Below are positions 1 through 7,681 of a stretch of 64,000 nt of DNA, in pieces (position 1 is the first letter of the stretch; every line of letters begins with the position of its first letter). This DNA is from Amaricoccus sp047275745 (GTDB lineage Bacteria; Pseudomonadota; Alphaproteobacteria; Rhodobacterales; Rhodobacteraceae). A model generated the notes under the pieces. That model was not told the origin of the DNA, ran no database searches, and was given only the letters and a program-made list of their open reading frames with translations. Made by a program: the position numbers and the translations under genes. Location of the stretch: the NCBI RefSeq assembly GCF_047275745.1, contig NZ_JBKQWU010000011.1:1-64000 (forward strand), read 5' to 3'.

Positions 1-138
1 TATGTCGCCCGTCGCGTCGCGGAAGGACATTCCAAACTCGAGGCCATCCGCGCCTTGAAGCGCTATGTCGCGCGTGAGGTCTTCAACATCATCATGCGCC
101 GCCAGAAGCAGATAAACACGACCCGCATCGTGGCTTGA
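1..138 (+). CDS. IS110-family transposase, C-terminal part (runs off the left edge)
   Basis: Frame 1 is open from the first base to a TGA at 136-138, giving 45 residues. The core EAIRALKRYVAREVF resembles the C-terminal tail that follows the transposase_20 domain of IS110-family enzymes (typically AIRCLKRYIAREVY). No catalytic residues are in view. IS110 enzymes are DEDD recombinases that move without classical terminal inverted repeats. Only the end of the protein is visible, so whether the element to the left is intact cannot be told. Its stop codon abuts a second, unrelated transposase fragment. Confidence 0.55.
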   Translation, partial: YVARRVAEGHSKLEAIRALKRYVAREVFNIIMRRQKQINTTRIVA

Positions 139-451
139 CAAACAGAAGGGCGTCCAGGGCTCGCAGTTCATCAGCGTCGACTTCATCAAGGTGCTGAAGG
201 ATGCCGCGATTGCCATCAGCATGGACGGCAAGGGCGCCTGGCGCGACGACGTCTTCGTCGAGCGCCTCTGGCGAACGGTGAAATACGAGGAAGTCTACCT
301 GCGCGTCTATGCCAGCGTCTCCGAAGCCCGGGCCTCGATCGGCCGCTATCTGAGCTTCTACAATGGTAGGCGCCCACATTCGTCGCATGGCGGGCGAACG
401 CCCGATCAGGCCTATTTCAACCAGCAGACGCCGATCCCGGCGGCTGCGTAA
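139..451 (+). pseudogene. IS3-family transposase OrfB, C-terminal fragment
   Basis: The frame reads QGSQFISVDFIKVLKDA, then ISMDGKGAWRDDVFVERLW and YNGRRPHSS, the rve integrase-core C-terminus of IS3-family OrfB. A GTG at 191 would be the only internal start. The family normally has D-D-E catalysis with the second Asp in NTDQGSQF. Here that segment reads KGVQGSQF, so the second Asp and everything before it are lost, while the Glu in FVERLW remains. The truncation point falls at the end of the IS110-like fragment (about 139), which suggests insertion or deletion at this junction. It is a broken gene and not expected to produce active transposase. Confidence 0.75.
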
Positions 452-515
452 CCAAGGCGGAGATTCGCTCAGCGAAAGCCGCAAAGCTGTTCAGACAAAC
501 CGAGCCACCTCCGAT

Positions 516-1138
516 CGCCCCCTCCAGTTGGAGACCAGTATCTTGTTTTCCCACAAGCTCTTCCGTCAACATTTATGAAAGTAGTAAGAGCAGATTGATC
601 GAATCCACCTCCCGTTCTGCCCACGTCTGTTGACGCAACGATCACTACGACTTGATCTTCGTCGATTCTGATCGCCTTGGGTTGCGACACCGCATCCCTG
701 CCGTCGGACAGATCCGACTTTGAAACGTCTTTAGTTTCCTTAAACAATAAACTTGCTCCTCTCCCAATCTGGAGGTTGATTGCAGACTCAGCAGCGGACA
801 ACCTCTCTTGCACGGCGGCGACCGGAATGGGCCGCGCGCAAAGCGCCGGGTTCCTTTTCGAACCATCGCGGAAGCAAGAGGCCGCTCCCATACGCCGACC
901 AGATCGATCCGGTCGCCGAGACCCCGTCCGAGACCCCGCCCTGATGGCAGTTCCGGCCAAAAAGCGCGATATTCCCGTCGGCTGGTACCTGCGACAATTT
1001 GCACCACCGCTTGCCAATTCCACATGAAATCGAATGCGGTGAGAATGTAGCCGTTGCGGGACGGTCGGTTGTGGAGGTAAGCGCCGGCTCCCGATCGCCC
1101 CAGACGCGGGGAGCTCCCCCCGCGGGAATGCACAGTCG
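516..1138. other. Gene-poor stretch between IS remnant and LacI gene
   Basis: About 620 bp hold no convincing gene. Open frames exist on both strands but their translations are rich in Arg, Ser and Gly and show no domain-like pattern. The part from about 540 to 790 is noticeably richer in A and T than the rest of the window, with TTTAGTTTCCTTAAACAATAA near 730. This could be decayed mobile-element DNA or the promoter region of the LacI gene. I see no tRNA or clear terminator in it. Confidence 0.4.
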
Positions 1139-2170
1139 ATGGTAAAGCTGACCGATCTGAGCCGATATCTCGGCCTGTCGAAGACACAGGTCAGCAGGGC
1201 CTTGAACGGGTATCCCGACGTCAGCGCGGAAACGCGACGCAGGGTCGAGGCCGCCGCGCATGAACTCGGCTACCGCCCGAACGCGCTGGCGCGGAAGCTG
1301 CGGACTGGGCGCTCCGGCATCGTCGGCCTCGTGCTCTCCGAAGGGTCCGAACAGGAAGAGAGCAGCATCCTCGTCGAGATCCTGCTCGGGCTCGCCGTCG
1401 CCTTCCGCCGCAGGGACATGCTCGTCGTCCTCAACGTCATGCCGGTCGACCGTCCCCTCTCGGAAGCCTATGCGCGGCTCTCGCAGGAGGGTCGGCTCGA
1501 CGGATTCGTCGTGCTCAATCCGGGCATCGAGGCGGAGGGGATCGGATATCTGATGGAAGCGGGCGTGCCCTTCGTCACGCATGGAAGGCACGCCGACGAG
1601 GCCGAATACCCCTATGTCGATATCGACAACCGGGACGCCGGGCGGATGATGGGCGCGCATCTCGCTACGCTCGGCCACCGGGACATCGCCGTCATCGATG
1701 GCCCGGCGGGTCTCCATTTCGCCCGGGAACGCACCCTCGGGGTTCGGCTGGCACTTGGGGAGCACCGGATCGAACCGCGGGCCGGCCGGATCGCGCATGG
1801 CCTGCTGACGGAAACGTTTGGCGCGATGACGACCCGGCGGATGATGGCCGATCCGGCCTCGCGGCCGACCGCGATCGTGGCCGGCAATTTCGTCGTCGCG
1901 GCCGGCGTCGTGCGCGCGCTCGGCGATCTCGGCCTCTCGATCCCCGGCGATGTCTCCGTCGTCGCGCATGACGACGATCTCGCGCTCTATCCGGCCACGC
2001 GCTTCTCCCCGGCGCTGACCGGCAGCCGCAGCCCCTTCCCCGCCGCCTATGACCTTCTCGCGGATCACCTCGACCGCGCGATCCGCGGCGCCGACGCGGC
2101 GTCGCTCCGAAGCGTCATGACACCGACCTTCACGGACGGCGGTTCGACCGCGGCGCCCCGAGGCAGCTGA
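1139..2170 (+). CDS. LacI-family transcriptional regulator
   Basis: The 343-residue protein has the usual LacI layout. An N-terminal helix-turn-helix (residues about 4-24, LGLSKTQVSRALNGYPDVS) is followed by the hinge helix (ARKLRTGRSGIVGLV, about 50-65) and a periplasmic-binding-protein-like effector domain to the end. It should bind a palindromic operator as a dimer and respond to a sugar or similar small molecule. The target is not evident. The nearest downstream genes are the frameshifted small ORF and the beta-helix-like gene on the same strand, about 120 bp away. The start was taken as ATG 1139 because the HTH begins immediately after it. A stem of CAGGCGG/CCGCCTG lies 20 bp past the stop. 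Confidence 0.9.
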   Translation: MVKLTDLSRYLGLSKTQVSRALNGYPDVSAETRRRVEAAAHELGYRPNALARKLRTGRSGIVGLVLSEGSEQEESSILVEILLGLAVAFRRRDMLVVLNVMPVDRPLSEAYARLSQEGRLDGFVVLNPGIEAEGIGYLMEAGVPFVTHGRHADEAEYPYVDIDNRDAGRMMGAHLATLGHRDIAVIDGPAGLHFARERTLGVRLALGEHRIEPRAGRIAHGLLTETFGAMTTRRMMADPASRPTAIVAGNFVVAAGVVRALGDLGLSIPGDVSVVAHDDDLALYPATRFSPALTGSRSPFPAAYDLLADHLDRAIRGADAASLRSVMTPTFTDGGSTAAPRGS

Positions 2171-2189
2171 AGCTCACGCATGGTCCGGT

Positions 2190-2217
2190 CAGGCGGGGTT
2201 CCGCTTCGCGCCGCCTG
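2190..2217 (+). terminator. Possible stem-loop after LacI gene
   Basis: CAGGCGG (2190-2196) pairs with CCGCCTG (2211-2217) across a 14-nt loop, 19 nt after the LacI stop. There is no T-tract after it, so an intrinsic terminator is only a possibility. Confidence 0.25.
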
Positions 2218-2291
2218 ATCGGGCGGCGGGGCGCGCAACGAAATCCGGGCCGAGGCATGCTGCCGCGAACTTCCCTGGACCGGGAACGGGC

Positions 2292-2710
2292 ATGCGGGTT
2301 CTCACTCTTCCGCCGGTCGATACCGGCCAGCCGATCAATATCTCGATCCGCGTAGCGCCGGACCCGTCGAGACGCCGCGTGCGCGGGCTCCCGGGATCAC
2401 GCTGCCAGAGGCCGGCACGGCGGTGATCCGGCCCTTGGGCATTTCGCCTTTCCGCGCGTCGCGCTGGATCGAGCTTTCGGAGAGGCCGCACGGCTCCGGC
2501 GGCCCGCTCTTCGCAATCACGGTCACGGATGACGCGATGGTCATCGCGACCGGGCTGCCCCGCGGGCTTTCGGTCTGCTACGCTCGCCAGCGAGATTGCA
2601 CCCGGCTCGGCGCCGGCCCCTGGTCCGTCGTCGTCGCCGCGAAGATCGCGCCGGTCTCCGAGGCCGCGTTCGACCCGACCGACAACCGCCTGAGCTGGAG
2701 CATGCCATGA
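2292..2710 (+). pseudogene. Small hypothetical gene, apparently frameshifted, coupled to the beta-helix gene
   Basis: From ATG 2292 a gene-like N-terminus reads MRVLTLPPVDTGQPINIS and continues to about APDP (near 2365). That frame then degenerates and stops at about 2424. In the next frame (codons at 2366, 2369 and so on) a sensible reading continues as VETPRARAPGITLPEAG and then IRPLGISPFRASRWIELSE, ending in NRLSWSMP at 2710. Joined, they would give about 139 residues. The last codons overlap the next gene as ATGA (2707-2710), a sign of translational coupling, so this looks like a real gene with a +1 or -1 change between roughly 2360 and 2372. It may be a sequencing error or true decay. 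A shorter intact alternative is GTG 2423 to 2710 (95 aa). I do not recognise a family. Confidence 0.45.
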
Positions 2711-3558
2711 CCAATGTCCGCCTGAAGACAGGCCTGCATCGCCTTGAATCCCCGAGCGATGCCGATCTCGTTCTGGAGCCGAACCCCGCCACCCGGACCG
2801 GCGCGGTGCAGATCGTCGGCGGTGCGCGTGTCTCCAACATCGGCGGGCAGACCCGGTTCAGCGGCACCGGCATCATCGCGGAGATCTACAAGAACATCTC
2901 CGAGGTCGTCTTCCTCGAGGGCCGGCACATCATCATGGAGAAATCCGCCGATGCCATCGTCGCCGGCGGCACGTCGCGGCACGAGACGCCCTTCGTCCTC
3001 TTCCCGAAGGTGTATATCCAGAACGTCCGGGTGGAGGGCGTACGCGGGACCTACGACGCGCTGCACGCCGATGTGTTCCAGATGGATCTGTCGGCGCATT
3101 CGATCAACATCGACAAGCTGACGGCGGATACCAACTACCAGGTGCTCTTCATGCGGCCCGAGCCCTATGGCGGCCGCATCCTCAGCCATATCGATCTCAG
3201 GCGCTGCAACTTCCGCAAGAATGCGATCCCCGGCGAGACCGGTCCGACGAAACTCATCTATTTCGGCACCTCCGACGCCGAGGTCGCCGCGGTCAACTAC
3301 AAGATCTATCTCACCGATGTCTGGGCGGAGATCCCGGCCGGCCAGGACCCGCACGACGTGATCTTCCCGAAACACGGCGCCACGATCGGCTCGGACGCGA
3401 TCAGCCCCTATGTCTGGTGGCCGGAACTGGGCGGGATCATCCAGGATCTCGATGGCAACCCCGGCCGGGTGCGGCTCGGCGCGCCACCGGGCGGTGACTT
3501 CGTTCCCGCCGGCTCGGTCGGGTTGAACTACGTGTCGCCCGGATATCAGGACGGTTGA
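2707..3558 (+). CDS. Hypothetical protein, beta-helix-like fold
   Basis: The 283-residue protein starts at ATG 2707, overlapping the preceding stop by 4 nt. An upstream TTG at 2596 in the same frame is less likely. The middle (about residues 30-200) shows repeated short strands such as VQIVGGARVSNIG, VVFLEGRHIIMEKSAD, VYIQNVRVEGVRGTYDALH and INIDKLTADTNYQ. These have the periodic pattern of right-handed parallel beta-helix proteins (pectate-lyase-like and phage tail-spike-like). There is no signal peptide. Such proteins often bind or cleave polysaccharide, and it sits convergently beside an exopolysaccharide locus, but no catalytic residues can be named. The fold is an inference from sequence rhythm only. 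Confidence 0.75.
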   Translation: MTNVRLKTGLHRLESPSDADLVLEPNPATRTGAVQIVGGARVSNIGGQTRFSGTGIIAEIYKNISEVVFLEGRHIIMEKSADAIVAGGTSRHETPFVLFPKVYIQNVRVEGVRGTYDALHADVFQMDLSAHSINIDKLTADTNYQVLFMRPEPYGGRILSHIDLRRCNFRKNAIPGETGPTKLIYFGTSDAEVAAVNYKIYLTDVWAEIPAGQDPHDVIFPKHGATIGSDAISPYVWWPELGGIIQDLDGNPGRVRLGAPPGGDFVPAGSVGLNYVSPGYQDG

Positions 3559-3599
3559 CGCCCCCGAATGGCTGTCCGGATACCCGCGAAGGGGCGCCC

Positions 3600-3815
3600 T
3601 CAGATCACGGGCGGCGACCAGCTCAGCCGGGGGTCGCTCGCGTTCCAGGCCGGAGGGCGCGGCGACGGCGGCGTACTCTCCTGCGCGCGCCCGGCCCGGG
3701 GCGTGAGGAACGCGGCGGACAGTGGCACGACGAGCGCGGCGAGCGCCGCGCGCCGGCTGACCCTGAAGCCCTCGCCGAAGCCCCGGATCGCGGGGCGCGC
3801 CTCAGAACCGCGCAT
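3600..3815 (-). CDS. Small secreted-protein ORF with Tat-like signal, possibly truncated
   Basis: This 71-residue ORF begins at ATG 3815, overlapping the end of the WecG-like gene by 14 nt on the same strand, so it could be the last gene of the exopolysaccharide operon. Residues about 19-45 form an export signal: a twin arginine (SRRAALAALVVPLSAAF) followed by an A-x-A-like site (GRAQE). The mature part would be only about 27 residues and ends in SDPRLSWSPPVI. This is too short for a known secreted enzyme. The gene may be the stub of a longer protein cut off by the convergent beta-helix gene, or a genuine small peptide. The ending resembles that of the frameshifted ORF at 2710 (NRLSWSMP). Confidence 0.4.
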   Translation of the reverse strand: MRGSEARPAIRGFGEGFRVSRRAALAALVVPLSAAFLTPRAGRAQESTPPSPRPPAWNASDPRLSWSPPVI

Positions 3816-4665
3816 CGACCGGCATGCCTTTCTCGCCCACCGGCAAACCGCCGAGACTGACCGGCTGCCGCGCGGTATGGAGCAGCATCCGGTAGACCGC
3901 GTGCGGATTGGTCACCAGATACCGCGCGCCCAGACGCATCGGATCATGCATCACGCGATAGAGCCATTCGAGGTTCGTGCGCTGCATCCAGCGCGGTGCC
4001 CGGCGCTCCTCGTGAGCGAGGAACCCGAGCAGCCCGCCGCAGGTCTTGACCCAGCCCACACCTTCGAGTTCGTCGCGGTGCCGCGCGCACCAGATCTCCT
4101 GCAACGGCCGCCCGAGCCCCACCCAGAGCACATCCGCTCCGCTGTCGCGAACCAGCGCGCAGATCCGCGAACTCTCCGACAGATCGAAGTAGCCGTGGTG
4201 CCGCCCGACGATCCGGAGGTCCGGATATTCCCGCCTGAGTTCGTCGCAGGCCGCCTCGTTCCGCGAATCAGTCCCGCCGAGAATGAAGAACGACAACCCG
4301 TGCCGCCCCGCCGCCACCGCGGCGTCCTCGATGAAATCGGTGACCGCGATGCGTTCCGGCAGCGGTTTGGCCGTGAGAATGCGCGAGGCGGTGACGAGCG
4401 ACATCCCATCCGCGTGAATCAGGTCCGCGGCCGCCATCGCCGCGGCGAAGTCCGGATTCCGCCCGATCAGCGAGACACTCTGCCCGTTGGCGTCGAAAAT
4501 GAGCCGCGGCGGCCCCCGCCGCTTACGGTTGTAGAAACAATCATCCACCATGCGTGCCGCGAGCATCTCCCGATCGACGACCGCAATTTCATGGCCCCCG
4601 ATCATGATCCTCTCGATATCCGGCGCGTAGGTGTCATCAAGTGAAACTCTTGATCCACCTTGCAT
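3802..4665 (-). CDS. WecG/TagA/CpsF family glycosyltransferase (GT26)
   Basis: The 287-residue protein carries family signatures in order: DANGQS (about 58-63), ADGMSLVTASRIL (about 85), HHGYFD (about 157), GLGRPLQEIWCARH (about 183-196) and RRAPRWMQRTNLEWLYR (about 221-237). Enzymes of this family transfer N-acetylmannosaminuronate or another sugar to a lipid-linked intermediate at the cytoplasmic membrane. In exopolysaccharide loci they extend the repeat unit. ATG 4665 was chosen because AGGGG lies 7 nt before it. A TTG at 4725 would add 20 residues. The gene is the second last of the minus-strand exopolysaccharide locus and is separated from the co-polymerase gene by 238 bp of AT-rich DNA. 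Confidence 0.9.
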   Translation of the reverse strand: MQGGSRVSLDDTYAPDIERIMIGGHEIAVVDREMLAARMVDDCFYNRKRRGPPRLIFDANGQSVSLIGRNPDFAAAMAAADLIHADGMSLVTASRILTAKPLPERIAVTDFIEDAAVAAGRHGLSFFILGGTDSRNEAACDELRREYPDLRIVGRHHGYFDLSESSRICALVRDSGADVLWVGLGRPLQEIWCARHRDELEGVGWVKTCGGLLGFLAHEERRAPRWMQRTNLEWLYRVMHDPMRLGARYLVTNPHAVYRMLLHTARQPVSLGGLPVGEKGMPVDARF

Positions 4666-4903
4666 CGGAGAGCCCCTTTTTTGCCCACCCGGCTCAATGG
4701 TAAATGAGCCGTTAACGTTAATCAAATAAATTTCAGCCGATTTACCAAGCGAAGAGCTGATTGTTTTTCAGAGACATACCAACCGAATCTAATACCGTAT
4801 TTCGCGCTTACAGACGAAATACCTGAGATAATTATCAAAATCCGCTCTGTACGATCTTGATCGCGAGCCGGGCGCGGCATCGTCGGCTAGGCGCGAGCCA
4901 TGC
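4666..4903 (-). promoter_or_regulatory. AT-rich spacer with palindrome before the WecG-like gene
   Basis: The 238-bp gap is clearly richer in A and T than its surroundings and contains the perfect palindrome TTAACGTTAA (4712-4721), just upstream of the chosen WecG start. This is a plausible promoter or operator that would let the WecG-like gene be transcribed apart from the genes before it. No firm -35/-10 pair can be assigned. Confidence 0.35.
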
Positions 4904-7657
4904 TCAGTTCAAATTTGGTACCTCCGTTGTCTGCAGCACCTCGATGATGTCTCCGGGCATGATCTCCACGCTGCCCGAGGCATCGACCTCGATCGGCTCC
5001 GCGCTTCCCCGACGGCTCACCCGGTAGCGAAGCCCCTGCGAGCGCCAGCTGTCCGAAAAGATCGGCACCCGCGCAAATCGCGTCAGCTCCCGAAGCGCCG
5101 CCAGCCGCTCGTCGATCTGCTCGAGCGCGGCGGCCCGGTCGCGGAGGCTGTTGGTCGCGTCGGAATACTGGCCGCCATCCACCATCAGCGCGTCCTGCTC
5201 CGCCTGTGCCTTCAACTGCTCCGCCCGCTGGCGCAGACCGACGAGTTCCAGAAGCTGCGACTCGGCATCCGCCTGGGATCGCTGCAGTTCCAGCGCGCGG
5301 GGCGAGGGCGTGGTCGACCGGCTCAGCCGCTCCAGTTCGATCGCATAGGTCTCGATCTGCCGGCGTTTCAGCTCCATCTGCTCGCCGAGCGTCGCGATCT
5401 CGTTGGTGTAGAGCTCGCGCAGCCGGGCCAGCCCCTCGATCTGGCGCGAGTCGAGATCGCGCCTGGCTTCGAAGATCGCGGTCTCCTGCGCGATCATCTC
5501 GGCGAGCGCGGTGGGATCGACGCCGCGGAGATCGCGCTCCGGCCACGTGATCGCGTCGGAGCCGGCCACCTCGGCGCGGAGCCTGGCCATCTGGGCGAGC
5601 GTCCGGGCGCGGTCGTAGAGGAGCTGGTGCATCTCGCCCGCGTCGTTCAGGACGGCGCGCATCTGGTCGGGGCCGGTGCGATAGACGCCACCCGCGAGCG
5701 CCACCGCCTGAAGCGGCGTCATTCCCGGCACGAAGGGATAGCCGCCCGGCACCTCCACGTCGCCCATGACATAGACCGGTGCGTATTCCGCGATACGCAC
5801 CGTGACCGCCCCGTCCGGTCCGCCGCCGGTGATGAGCGACATCTGGTCCTCGACCCGCGCCGCGACCTCGCGCGGCGTGAGCCCCGTCGCCTGGACATAG
5901 CCGACCTCGGGCACCACGATCGTCCCGTCGGCATCGACGGCGAAGATCCCGCTCGACTGCGGAAATTCCGGGACGACGACCTCGAGCTTGTCGCGCTCGA
6001 CGATCCTGTATTCCGCCGCCCGCGCGCCCGCCGGCATGAGCATGAGGGCGCCGAGCAGGCCGGGCACGACGAGCCGGGCCAGGATCACACCGCCCCCCGC
6101 GAGTCCCGACGAGGGGCCTACCGTGAGTCCGACCGTGAGCCCCATCGTGAGTCCCGCCGCGATCCGTTCGGCCGCCGCCCGGACCGGAACCGGCGGCCTC
6201 TCCTCGGCGGGGGGCGCGGCAGGAACGGTCGCGCCTCGGCCACGGCCGCCATCGCCGCCTCCGAACCAGCCGGAGGAGAGGCGGTTGTAGATCACGCCGC
6301 GCAGCTTCTCGCGGACTTCCGGCAGCGCGAGCAGCGAGCGCCAGGCTTCCGCCGCGCCGCCGCGCCACCCCACCACGCCTACCAGCGCGTCCAGGAGCGG
6401 CAGGGCATTGCGGGTGTCCGGGAAGGTGGCGGCCGGCGGCAGGTCGATGACGATCGTGCCGCGATCCCGGTGCCAGTCCGCGAGCTCCCTCGGCGCCACG
6501 TTCATCCAGTAGGTCATCGAGGCCATCTTCTCGGCCGGCCAGACCGTGAGAACGGTGACATCCGGCGCCCCCTTCAGCGGCGCGATTCCGGCGGCGGCGG
6601 AATCCTGCGACGCATCGACCAGCAGCACCGGCTCGCCCGCGGCCTGGCTGATCAGCGCGGCGAGCTCGCGCGCGACCGTCGAGGCGCCGACGCCGCGTTC
6701 GACGGCGCAGATCCCGATGACCCGCGCCCGCTCCCCGCCCGCCTGCCCCAGAAGATCGCCGGCCGCGAGCTGCAATGTCATGGCCGCGGTCGGGTCCTGA
6801 GCCATCGGCAGGCCGCGCGGCATCGGCGGCAGGGCGCCGAAGCAGGGAACCCCGAGCCGGTCCTCGACATCGGCCGGGGTCACGAGCTTGGTGTTGAAGA
6901 GCGACCTGAAGAGCGCCGCCCCGAGGCCGAGCAGCAGGCCGAGCACGGCGCAGGCCACCAGAACGGCCGGCGCGCCGAGCCCGCCCGGATAGGACGGCGG
7001 CGCGGGCCGGGTGGCGACGGAGGCGGTGATGCCCATGTTGCGGGCGCGCGAGCGGAGCCAGCCGGTCGCCTGTTCACCGGCGGCCGCGTTGATCTCCGCC
7101 CGCTGCCGCAGATAGTTGTCGATCAGCACCTGCAGGATCGTCGCCGCCTTGACCGGGTCCTCGCTGCGAAAGGAGAGGTGCAGCACGTAGCTCATCCCCA
7201 CCCGCTGCACGGTCAGGTTTTCCTTGAAGTTCCTGAGCGCGGTGCGGCGCTGCCCCTCCGGGGTCAGTTCCGCGTCGCGCAGGCCGAGCGCCGCGTAGAT
7301 CCGCGCGCGCAATGGGAGCCCCTCGGGGGCGAATTCCGGGTCCTCGGCGAGCGCCAGTTCATCGACGACGAGCAGCCCGACACTGTCCGAGGTCAGAACC
7401 TCGGCCTGGCTGTCGATGATGCCGTCGGTAAGTTGCGACTCGGTCAGCACGTCGTCGTTGCCGAAGACGACCATGCGGCGGTTGTCGATCACGAGATCGG
7501 CGGTGCTGGTGTAGTGATCCGGCCGCAGGACCAGATAGGCCGCGCCGAGTGCCATCATGGCGAGCACGCAAGCGGCGATCAGCCATTTGTGCCGGAACAG
7601 GAGCCAGATCTCCGGCGGGACGATACGGGTCGGGTTGAAGTGCTGACGATCGCTCAC
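4904..7657 (-). CDS. Fused polysaccharide co-polymerase (Wzz/ExoP-like) and export protein (Wza/ExoF-like)
   Basis: The 917-residue ORF (GTG start, GAGG 9 nt upstream) combines two proteins that are usually separate. Residues about 10-250 form a Wzz-type module with two membrane segments (about 25-45 and 225-250). Residues about 300-480 are a ParA/BY-kinase-like cytoplasmic domain. Its P-loop reads ERGVGASTVA where EPGEGKSTVA is typical, so the catalytic Lys is missing, and there is no Tyr-rich tail. A Gly/Thr-rich repeat linker (about 505-525) leads to a third hydrophobic segment ending ALMLMPAGARA (about 527-547) that resembles a signal peptide. After it come a Poly_export/SLBB domain (about 548-660, RDKLEVVVPE, VYVMGDVEVPGGYPFV) and a long helical, coiled-coil-like region (about 690-850), as in ExoF-type proteins. 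The order gives a topologically consistent bridge from cytoplasm to periplasm. No stop separates the halves. Confidence 0.88.
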   Translation of the reverse strand: MSDRQHFNPTRIVPPEIWLLFRHKWLIAACVLAMMALGAAYLVLRPDHYTSTADLVIDNRRMVVFGNDDVLTESQLTDGIIDSQAEVLTSDSVGLLVVDELALAEDPEFAPEGLPLRARIYAALGLRDAELTPEGQRRTALRNFKENLTVQRVGMSYVLHLSFRSEDPVKAATILQVLIDNYLRQRAEINAAAGEQATGWLRSRARNMGITASVATRPAPPSYPGGLGAPAVLVACAVLGLLLGLGAALFRSLFNTKLVTPADVEDRLGVPCFGALPPMPRGLPMAQDPTAAMTLQLAAGDLLGQAGGERARVIGICAVERGVGASTVARELAALISQAAGEPVLLVDASQDSAAAGIAPLKGAPDVTVLTVWPAEKMASMTYWMNVAPRELADWHRDRGTIVIDLPPAATFPDTRNALPLLDALVGVVGWRGGAAEAWRSLLALPEVREKLRGVIYNRLSSGWFGGGDGGRGRGATVPAAPPAEERPPVPVRAAAERIAAGLTMGLTVGLTVGPSSGLAGGGVILARLVVPGLLGALMLMPAGARAAEYRIVERDKLEVVVPEFPQSSGIFAVDADGTIVVPEVGYVQATGLTPREVAARVEDQMSLITGGGPDGAVTVRIAEYAPVYVMGDVEVPGGYPFVPGMTPLQAVALAGGVYRTGPDQMRAVLNDAGEMHQLLYDRARTLAQMARLRAEVAGSDAITWPERDLRGVDPTALAEMIAQETAIFEARRDLDSRQIEGLARLRELYTNEIATLGEQMELKRRQIETYAIELERLSRSTTPSPRALELQRSQADAESQLLELVGLRQRAEQLKAQAEQDALMVDGGQYSDATNSLRDRAAALEQIDERLAALRELTRFARVPIFSDSWRSQGLRYRVSRRGSAEPIEVDASGSVEIMPGDIIEVLQTTEVPNLN
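6119..6154 (-). repeat. Three 12-bp tandem repeats in the fusion linker
   Basis: Three imperfect 12-nt units (plus-strand TACCGTGAGTCC, GACCGTGAGCCC, CATCGTGAGTCC) encode the repeated GLTV/GLTM linker just before the internal hydrophobic segment of the fusion protein. Unit length is a multiple of three, so copy change would alter linker length without shifting frame. Confidence 0.7.
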
Positions 7658-7681
7658 TCTGTGCTACCTCGCGCTCTTCAT

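Larger units (their letters stand above)
1..515 (+). mobile_element. Mosaic of insertion-sequence remnants (IS110-like joined to IS3-like)
   Basis: Two transposase C-termini lie back to back. The first (IS110-like) runs off the left edge and stops at 138. Directly after it, without an N-terminus, comes the C-terminal part of an IS3-family OrfB that stops at 451. The sequence after OrfB, to about 515, has the AACCGAGCCACCTC-type ending that resembles IS3-family right ends as I recall them, so I place the element boundary near 515. This boundary is an inference. Neither transposase can be functional as it stands in this window, though the first may be complete beyond the left edge. Confidence 0.6.

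Noticed and set aside
469..1187. Overlapping minus-strand frames of 180 and more codons in the gene-poor stretch after the IS remnant
   Set aside because: Neither translation shows domain or composition typical of the neighbours, and start sites lack Shine-Dalgarno sequences.
4904..7657. Annotation as a bacterial tyrosine kinase (Wzc/ExoP with kinase activity)
   Set aside because: The Walker A Lys is absent and there is no Tyr-rich tail, so kinase activity is not supported.
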